From Hyaloperonospora brassicae (taxonomy: Eukaryota; Oomycota; Peronosporomycetes; Peronosporales; Peronosporaceae): DNA of 64,000 bases. The notes under the pieces were generated by a model that searched no databases, was not told where the DNA came from, and worked only from the letters and a program-made list of their open reading frames with translations. The position numbers and the translations under genes were made by a program. Where the stretch lies: assembly GCA_947650285.1 (NCBI GenBank), contig CANTFL010001486.1, positions 62,001 to 126,000 on the forward strand, read 5' to 3'. Of the stretch, positions 56,480 to 64,000 are shown one piece after another (position 1 is the stretch's first letter; the number at the start of each line of letters is the position of its first letter).

Positions 56480-56566
56480 ACGCTACAACTACGTGGTCCA
56501 GGGCTTGGTGGGGAAGGAGTTGACGATCGGCTTGCTGAAACCATCCCTGCTACTGATTAAAAGCAG

Positions 56567-57277
56567 ATGAGTGAGCTTCTCGCAACGCGATTGAATGTGT
56601 TACGACGTGTGCGTGATGCAATGACTGATAGCTGCGACGAGCAGAAGAAACAAACTGATGCTAAAGGCATAGGTTGTATTGAATGTTATAAGGTCGGAGA
56701 CCAAGTTCTACTAAATGCTCAAAACCTACTTACAAATGTAGTGTCCGCCGTCTTCAAGACAAAGTTGCGTCCACGCTTCATTGGACCATTCACGGTCTTC
56801 GCTAAGAAGGGTCTTGCGTTTACACTCAACCTTCCACGAAAATTGTGCACACACCCTATGTTCTTAGTTGGCTTACCTAAGCCATATCGGGATCCGTTTC
56901 ACGCGAACTCGGAGGTCCTTGCGCCGCGTAGTTTGGCCTTGCCATCGTTTTCTGCATCCGAATCAGACGGTCAAGCTGACCCTCCATCCGGGCTTGGCCC
57001 ATCTCCAATGCCTGGACACGGGCTTGACCCAACTCCAATGCCTGCACGCGTGCTTGCATCGCGTCGACCGCACAGTGGGTCTTACCCAATGTCTTACAGA
57101 GATCGCACAGCTCGAGAAGCACCTTCTCATGTTACTCCTTCGGTAAACCGACCACCTCCGACGCTGCTTGATGAGCAAGGGAACCGCCAGTTCCATGGGG
57201 AGCGAACCCTAAAACGACGTCGTCGTCAGGGTCAATACCAGTATCTGGTGAAGTGGCGAGGGTACCTGGAGTCGTAG
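56567..57277 (+). CDS. Chromo-Gypsy C: integrase tail and chromodomain
   Basis: 236 open codons: LRPRFIGPFTVFAKKGLAF, HPMFLVGLPKPYRDP, a proline-rich linker with a 30-bp tandem repeat, then PTLLDEQGNRQFH and GQYQYLVKWRGYLES. The chromodomain KWRGY box is intact here, unlike in A and B; the frame ends at TAG shortly after. Confidence 0.85.
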   Translation: MSELLATRLNVLRRVRDAMTDSCDEQKKQTDAKGIGCIECYKVGDQVLLNAQNLLTNVVSAVFKTKLRPRFIGPFTVFAKKGLAFTLNLPRKLCTHPMFLVGLPKPYRDPFHANSEVLAPRSLALPSFSASESDGQADPPSGLGPSPMPGHGLDPTPMPARVLASRRPHSGSYPMSYRDRTAREAPSHVTPSVNRPPPTLLDEQGNRQFHGERTLKRRRRQGQYQYLVKWRGYLES

Positions 57278-58208
57278 AACTCGTAGGAGTATATGGTACC
57301 CGTTCGTCAGGATTGCCCATATACCATGGATGATTACAAACATCGTGGCAAGTGTCTTCCATCGTCAAAAAGCGCTTCCTACTAATAGGGGTGGAAGGTA
57401 GCGGGTTGCTCCGCGCCTCAGGATCGAAACTCGTGGCTATTGGCGTAGCCGAAGCATAGCGCGTACGTTTCTGCAACTGACCTCTGGTCTTGAGCTTGGC
57501 GTACTCGTACATAAGCTATCGTTCCAGACGAACTTCAGCCACACTGGTAATTTCCGTCAGTGCTGGCACACTGCTGAGATGCCGTGTGTGGTACACCCAA
57601 CGGATGGACTGATTGTCCTCCTCATCAGGCAACTCGCCGGCGAACAACAAGATGGACACGCCCTTAATCGGTCGAAGAGATATACCACGAGCCAAGATCT
57701 CAAGGTGTGCCATGTACTGACCTTGTGTGGTAATGAACGGTTCGAGATATTTCTCATTCAGAACCTCGCGGAACGCAATGTTTTCTTTCGACGTATCCTC
57801 TGGTCCAATGGCCCATGTTGCAAGGCTACGGCATTCCGTTTGACGGAGGCGGTGACCCACGCCTGGTGTTGAAAACACGTAACCACTCCGGTTTTAAATA
57901 ACCGTCTGGGTATGAGCGCGACTTAGAGCACGCTCTTCTTGCTGGAGAATCAACCCCTGTTGCTCATCGAGAGGGTTGGTGATGATGTGTACACCTGCAT
58001 CTGTTTCATGATGCTGCGTCACTGGCGCAGTGGTTTCACCACGCTCGGCAAATGGGTTTGGTGCAGTATGAGGCGCTGCATCTGGCACTGGTGAGTCGGA
58101 CATTGTCCCTTCTTCATTAAGGACATCGGTTTCACTACCATAGTCCTCTTCCACATCTGTACCGAGGTAGGAAGAGAGAGTCGAGGACTCGTAGGGTGGT
58201 GATGCCAT
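56877..58208 (-). pseudogene. Antisense ORF of chromo-Gypsy copy C (444 codons, three in-frame stops)
   Basis: From an ATG in ACCATGG (58,208), one reading frame is kept to 56,877 with stops only at 57,894 (TAA), 57,516 (TAG) and 57,132 (TAA). N terminus: MASPPYESSTLSSYLGTDVE, acidic and serine-rich. Middle: IITNPLDEQQGLILQQEE, CRSLATWAIGPEDTSKENIA, SLRPIKGVSILLFAGELPDE, MYEYAKLKTRGQLQKRTRYA. C terminus: KTLGKTHCAVDAMQARVQAL and two 10-residue repeats (ARVQALELGQ, ARVQALEMGQ), coiled-coil-like. The last ~400 bp oppose the sense chromodomain. The family is unknown; it aligns in frame with copies A and B. Confidence 0.65.
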
Positions 58209-58317
58209 GGTGTTTCGTGTTTTGCAAAACCGCGAGGTAAGAGCGCACACACACCGTCCTCTTCGATATAATACTTTGATTGACGTTTTGTGGTAGCGTC
58301 AGTCTGGTGGGGGAGGG

Positions 58318-58796
58318 TGTCCCGGAGTTACACGTCGACTGGTAGTCGACAATAGGTGTGGTGCACACAAGAGATGGGATCCCCTGTAAAGCGATATTAG
58401 AACACAGTATAATTTGTTGAAGCCTGATGTCTGTCTACCATTGATTACGAGATCTTTTGAGAGGTTTATTTCGAACATTAGCGAGTAGGTCAAGCACGTT
58501 GTTCTAAGGTGTTCGTTTAGGTGAAAAAATAATAATGTTCAGTTCCCATTTTGATCCGAAAGACACGTGACTCTCTAAGGCGTCTTGTGATTGTTTGAGG
58601 AGGTAGCAACGCCTTGTTAAGGCAGCTACTCCTCGTGCACTCTGTGCGTTATTTCTTTGAATCGTTTGATCCCCCTGGAACAGGGACCGTAAGCTCTCTT
58701 AGCTTGTTGACTCTCTGAGTCGGGTTCTCTGAACCAAAGTTGCTCGTAGAGCGTTAAGTCTCACTCTAACTTAAGAATCTGTGTATCTCCGCTACA
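58318..58796 (+). repeat. Chromo-Gypsy C 3' LTR (479 bp)
   Basis: It starts TGTCCCGGAGTTACACGTCG after the tract TGGTGGGGGAGGG and ends CTCCGCTACA. It is clearly related to but diverged from the LTRs of A and B. It abuts the symporter pseudogene directly. Confidence 0.88.
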
Positions 58797-60193
58797 GCCG
58801 CCGTCTTATCGTTACCCGGTAGCGGCGAAGTCACGCTCGCGCCAATTACATTCACCAAAAATATTACGCAGATTGTGCTTGTTGACCGTAACATACTCTG
58901 TTCGTCCTCGCTCATGCCCGAAGCAGAAGCCGACAGCACAAAAAGCGTGCTAAGAGATAGGTAGAGAGCGGTGCCAGTCTGGCCGAGCACTGTGCTCGTG
59001 CAGCACACAATGAACGCCACTGGAGGTGAAACACGCTTGCTGGCTACAACAGCCGAAACGGTCGCCGGCAGCGCGACGACAGATGATCCAGAGCTCAGAG
59101 CTAGCAATCGCGCGGGCAAAAGATGCTCGAGGAACGCGAACGGGTTGGACAGAGTGAACAGTGTAGCCAAGGATATCATGACGACCACATCCAACATCAA
59201 AGCAAGAAGCAGCACCATCACGAGCGCCAAAGCAGTAAAACCTTCTTCGCTGTAGGCTATAGGCACAGACACTGACGGTCGGAGCAGTACGCTGCTGACC
59301 ATGAAAACCACGCTGATAGAAAGATGCGTCTGTAGCCAACTTAGCACGCGACATCCTGCTGCTTCTGCTTGTTTCACCAGATGCAACATCATCAATTCTT
59401 CCTTCGGCTCGAACTCTTCATCCACGCGATGACATCCATCGTTCTGATCACTTGCGTGTCGTTTCTCCGACCAAATTGAACAACAAGACAACGCCGCACC
59501 AAGCGCGAGACTTCCCACCATGACACTCAGCACATCTCCGTCGACAAAAGCACCGGCTACACTCTCTGGAAAAGCGCTTTCCACAATCGTGACCACCTGC
59601 TCCGACACACTCCACGCCTTCTGCGTCATTGCGCCAGCCACAAGCGTATGTGCCACGTCGTCGAGCATGAAAGTCGTGGCGTTGGCAGAGCACACGAGCG
59701 ATCCGTTGCTCTGCAATGTCACTGATCCACTGGACACATCTCCGGGACACCTGAACGCCACTGCAGCACTGGGCAGTGGCAGTCCCCACACCTGCGCCAG
59801 GGCCACGCTTCGCGGAAGAACGCCATGCAGCACTGCAGCCACGAGAGCGCCTACAGAACTGGCCACCACCGCGGCCATCATCGACGCTGCGAGCGTCGCC
59901 AGCGCAAGTTGCGGCCATGGAATCGGCAGCTGCCGCGTCTGGAGCTGCGATCCCGTGCGCGTCGCGTGCAGAGCCACGAGCAACAACGTAACTGATACCA
60001 GCGCCTGAAGCAGCAGATCGCCGGGAACTCGCAGCAGCCATTGCACGAGAGTAGACGAGCGGACACCGGTGGGAGCGACGGCCAGCGCGAGGGAAGCGAC
60101 GCACGACGCGGCGAGAAAGAGCGGCAGAAAACGCGGCGATGCGAAGCAGGACAGAGAGCCGACGTCACTTAAAATTGGCGTGAAAGACGGCAT
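58797..60193 (-). pseudogene. Symporter-like gene, second copy, 3' truncated by Gypsy C
   Basis: From the ATG at 60,193 the frame follows the 25,546 gene closely through SSGSSVVALPATVSAVVASK and SPLPGNDKTAA, then enters the Gypsy C LTR at 58,796 and stops at 58,766 after a short foreign tail. About 95 C-terminal residues, including the last transmembrane segment, are lost. The remaining frame has no stops, so the truncation is recent or the frame has been protected. It lies in the inverted duplication. Confidence 0.85.
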
Positions 60194-62096
60194 ATCGATT
60201 GTAAGGATAGTGTGGGGATGGCCAGATGCGCTCACATATCGACGCGGTAGAGGACGTGCACGCGCGGTCGAGGATCTCTTTGTTTCTGTTATAGACTGAA
60301 AATTAGTGTGCACCACAAGAGTGAACTCTCTCGTGCGCGATTTGACGACAGTATTAGTGTAAGTGTGTTGTGACACGATTGTATGACTCTCAGTTCGCGG
60401 TGGACGTCTCGCGATCTTCTTCAGTCTTTTTGCTCTGGGTGCGGACCATCTATAGACCTTGGGTAAATATTAACACCACAACTACTTGATCTGCCATGAT
60501 AAAATCAACTGGTATCACAAATGCATTCGTGTTACAGGTATGATCGATACGACAGTTACGATATTACATAAGAAATGAAAAATGTATTAAATGACGCAAA
60601 ATCAATAACAAGTACAGAATGATTTTATGGTAAAAAAAGTGCGTCACGTCACCGAGAGTAATAATAAGTATTACATGATGGTTAAATATACAAACGCACC
60701 GAATAATCGTACACATCAAGAGCGCACACTGATGGGTACGAGATAACCGAATACCTGTACCTGCAATTGGTCATATTATATTCACGTACATCTGCTTCAT
60801 ACACTTTCGTACATCATCATCTTGAAAATCTATGCACCTTGACTGCCAATAGTCGTGTTGCGTAGATTAAAAGGTGCGACAACTCCTTAGGCATAGCCTG
60901 AGTGTTGTACATCGTTCTAGTGTGAGGCCACATTTCTCCTTACTTTACTATTCATCTTTTGTCACCTGATCTTCGAATGTTTCGTTGTGGTCGTCTCGAA
61001 TGAATTGTGCTGATTAGATAAGATGAGGCAGCGACGTGTGTAATTGTATCGTATAAAAACATTGTAGAATGTACAAATTGCGATTCATGAAGGCGTGAAA
61101 AATGACGTAAATTACGCAACATGAATTGAGGCAGGATTGTGTAGAGCTCATGAAATTCCTGTGGTATCATTGCCGGTGGTCGCATGGACAGTTGTGACAC
61201 ATAAGATAGAATGCCGATATACACTATGAAGTCGTCACAAATCAATAGCTTCTAATATATATACTAATTTGTGTATAATGTGAATAGCGCAGTGTTTAAT
61301 TTGCGAAGATCGACGCCATCTTGTGGAGGACTGTATGCGTATCACCGTATTATCTTGGTCGTCATTGTCCAGTTCGGACATGAGCTACAATATCGGATAC
61401 ACATGGCTACTTTATCCTATCATAATCGATCTACCAGTAAGATCAACGGAATTTGATGCGAAGAAGGTATTACCTGTATAAAGAAGGTATTTCCTGTGAA
61501 AGATGACGGGTTTTGTTCGTTTTTATGTGGTACACCTACGTAAAAGTAAGGACAAAAATATTCATCCGGCACCTGCAAAATAATCAAAATTTTATCGAAC
61601 TTGCTCAAGCTATTATGACTAGCCATCATGAATCTTGTAGTTATCCACGCGCTTCTCAGCACCTTTGAATTTGATCGTTTATTTACCGTATGTAATGCAT
61701 TGTAGTTGTGGGTAAAATAAAAAGAATGCGCTTCACCGTTACGATCATGTGCTCAAATGGAACTTTAACCATTAAAAATAAAATTAGTAAGGAAAATTTG
61801 ACGATGAGTTGTAAAATGGAAATTGCAAATATTAATCGGATGACTAATAAATGCACCAGCGGTGTACACCTTCGACCGAATACTGACAGCCCTACTCATG
61901 CAATTACAAAAGTTATATCGTTAACCCTTCGCATTTTGCAACATCTCGAAACGCTAAATTTCTATAGTAATTGGTGACTACCACTCAAATCGCAAGTAGA
62001 AGAAAAGAAGGGTTTTTAACGTTACAAACGTAGTCTTGAAGTAATCATATAGCTTGATTTTCAACAACGATTCTTCTTACCCGTTCATCATTCTTC
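60194..62096 (-). repeat. Inverted segmental duplication, right arm part 1
   Basis: Non-coding; it matches the upstream region of the symporter gene (24,511-25,545) and then, without the solo LTR, the 15,080-16,022 segment. The junction near 61,195 (TTATGTGTCACAACTG on the minus strand) is the empty site of the solo LTR. Confidence 0.85.
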
Positions 62097-63355
62097 TGTG
62101 GAAAAGCGACTACACAAATACGTGGCGGGGGAACTGATCGCGTTTCGAATTTATCCGAGTCAGTAACCGCTTGGAAGCGCCGGTCCCACAACTGATCGGG
62201 TCGCGTTACTAGACGATCAGCCGAACCGGATGTCGGATCGGACAGGATGGGACGTTCGAAATCAGGTTAAAGTATTCCGACCGAATGGTACAAGTCTTGG
62301 AGTTGGGATAATTGGCATGGGGAAGAGTACATTGGCGATTAGTCAATCAAGAAGGGAACCGCGATCAGTAAGGCGATCGTGATCAGTAAGGCGATCGCGA
62401 CCAGTTAAACGATAGCGACCAGTTAGGCGATCGCGATCAGAAAGGCGATCGAGATTGGCAAGGCGATGACGATTAGCAAGGCGATTGCGATCAAGGAGGT
62501 GATTGAAATCGTGATCGGCAATCAGGTATGTGATCACGATCAGGAGGTGATCGAGATCGTGATCGGTGATCAGGTATGTGATCGCAATCAAGCTAGTGTG
62601 GGTCACACCACACGATCGACGACTATAAGGACGACTGTGATCGGATAAGTGTATCAGGTGTGTTTTACGGAAGATTGAGATGACTACCATCTAGAGAGAG
62701 CGACATGTGGCAAGCGATGTCCAAGACATAGGGATAGGGATAGGGTTGTTGGGTTTGATAGATTAACATTAAACAAAGTTCAATTTGTTCCAAAGTACAC
62801 GTGTCGACTTCTCCTTCGGGTGGATCACTGGCCACCCGCCGTCAAGGAAAGTATTACATAATTTAATCAAGTAATATCCCTGGATTGTTTGGCCAGGTAT
62901 CAAGGGATATTAATCCCACCCCACTACGACTGGACGCAGGACACCCTTTGATGTTGAAAGTTTAATATCACGAGGCGGCTTAAGTGGTCAGAAGGTTCGC
63001 GAATCAAGGTCTATATTTGGAAAAGGCGATCTGTTACCGATCAGGGTGACTTATATCGAGCCCCCTACAGGTATATAAGTGATCCCGTGAGTAATCCCAC
63101 GAGATTGCGTCAACCCTGATCGCGGAGTGAAGTTTTCCACACCGAGATCAAATCGACCCCATCGCAAACACGTTATATTGTTTCATTGACACGAGTCCAC
63201 CTGGAAGAGTGCAACCCGCCCCACCGACGGGTACACAAGGTGAGGAAGGCTAAAAGAAACACGGAATCGGAGTACCTCCTCCGTTAGTTGGTCGTTTGGG
63301 TGCCAGTGGAGAGTTGGTTTCGACTCCTTAAAAGAGCGGCCACCACTCCACCACA
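62097..63355. mobile_element. LTR-like insertion (1259 bp), probably solo LTR
   Basis: It is absent from the partner arm (site near 15,087-15,110). Ends are TGTGGAAAAGCG and CTCCACCACA, so TG..CA; flanks are CTTC and CTTA, an imperfect 4-bp duplication. A TATA-like GGTATATAAGTGATCCC lies at about 63,070. Length, CCACA end and internal minisatellite resemble LTR X, but the sequence is not obviously the same family. Confidence 0.55.
62343..62600 (+). repeat. GCGATCG-based minisatellite
   Basis: Roughly 18-bp units such as AAGGCGATCGCGATCAGT repeat with variation, changing to GTGATCG-type units after about 62,490. Long frames across it are by-products of the repeat. Confidence 0.8.
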
Positions 63356-64000
63356 CTTATATGATGTGTCCATATATGCATTTGTAGATATACAAGCTAT
63401 TGGCAGTGTTATGAGAAAAATAAGGTGAGATAGCGCTTTATTACAATGGCGCGCAAACATTAACTATAGTGAATATCGATGGCGAGACACCAGGCAGCTT
63501 GAGATGAAATATAGACAGGTAACAAGAGCCGATACTTGATGGAGATCTATGCATTTTGTGCTGGTGATACTGCAGCGGCTCAGGTCGATGTTTGCTAATA
63601 GTCCGAGTACCAAGTAAACCGTCGTGTCGGTTACAGAAGTTATTTCTTCATGCGCTAGAGCAACAGTATTCTAGATTTCTTGTGGATATGATGGATTAAA
63701 TTACGAAAGTACGGAAAGAAAATTATGGATGCGGTGCGTACATACTCTTTAATGTGACAATCTACGCAAATATGAGTACCTTACCCACCCATACATACTC
63801 TGTTTTGCCTTGCTCACATCTCGCTCTCGGTATCGTGAAAATCGTCTCATATAAATATTTATTGATTGGGTTCGACGGCCCATGTGCGAATTAAACAACA
63901 ATATTATTCCTTAATGCAGCTGTTCCTTAGGTGAGCCTAGCATGTTCGAACATGAAGTTACCCCAGCGCGTGCATTTAGTTATTTGTTGATTAATTGGCG
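63356..64000 (-). repeat. Inverted segmental duplication, right arm part 2
   Basis: It matches 14,490-15,090 in reverse complement up to the window end. Non-coding. Confidence 0.8.

Larger units (their letters stand above)
53833..58796 (+). mobile_element. Ty3/Gypsy chromodomain element, copy C (5' truncated, old)
   Basis: It starts abruptly within the protease-reverse transcriptase linker (homologous to 18,990 of copy B) right at the end of LTR X, and continues to a 3' LTR ending at 58,796. Many stops show greater age than A and B, but some lesions of A and B are absent here (for example KWRGY is intact). Confidence 0.9.

Noticed and set aside
53833..58796. Copy C as the right half of the Gypsy element starting at 34,972
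   Set aside because: The LTR at 34,972-35,418 and the LTR at 58,318-58,796 are different beyond the first bases.
62343..62690. Minus-strand frame rich in Asp/His/Arg repeats
   Set aside because: Produced by the minisatellite period; not a gene.

Overview
The window is eukaryotic and most likely oomycete (Phytophthora or a related downy mildew). This is inferred from a repeat-dominated layout of Ty3/Gypsy chromodomain and Ty1/Copia LTR elements, GT-AG intron signals, and a sparse gene content of an SLC1-like carrier, a CPBP protease and a small secreted cysteine-rich protein. No rRNA, convincing tRNA, CRISPR array or prokaryotic operon was seen. Most of the sequence is nested, partly decayed LTR retrotransposon.

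Layout: ~0.2-0.7 kb, LINE C-terminal relic; 1.05-6.37 kb, Copia element (minus strand) with both LTRs; 6.74-~13.2 kb, chromo-Gypsy copy A (minus, 5' truncated); 13.36-14.36 kb, non-autonomous DNA transposon with long terminal inverted repeats; 14.4-16.02 and 24.51-26.94 kb, one arm of a large inverted segmental duplication whose partner is 58.8-64 kb. That arm is split by a solo LTR of element X (16,023-24,510), which is itself split by chromo-Gypsy copy B (16,338-23,922, target duplication TAAGG). 25.5-34.2 kb is the only gene-like island: a dicarboxylate/amino-acid:cation symporter-like gene, a CPBP (CAAX-type) membrane protease and a small secreted cysteine-rich protein with a tiny intron. 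34.97-37.11 kb, LTR and gag of another Gypsy element (D); 37.11-53.83 kb, a ~16.7-kb Gypsy element X with two RNase H domains; 53.83-58.80 kb, chromo-Gypsy copy C (plus, 5' truncated), whose LTR cuts off the second copy of the symporter gene; 62.10-63.36 kb, an LTR-like insertion visible because the partner arm lacks it.

The most unusual signal is antisense coding in the retrotransposons. All three chromo-Gypsy copies keep a long reading frame on the opposite strand between the 3' LTR and the chromodomain. In the oldest copy it runs 444 codons in one frame with only three stops, starts at ACCATGG, and ends with a coiled coil that overlaps the end of pol. Element X, an unrelated Gypsy lineage, also has a long antisense-coding 3' region (about 2.9 kb). 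I do not know these proteins and assign no function.

Copies A and B share many of the same inactivating lesions, although the two LTRs of B differ at only 3 of 475 positions. Either dead elements were mobilised in trans, or the two inverted copies were homogenised by gene conversion.
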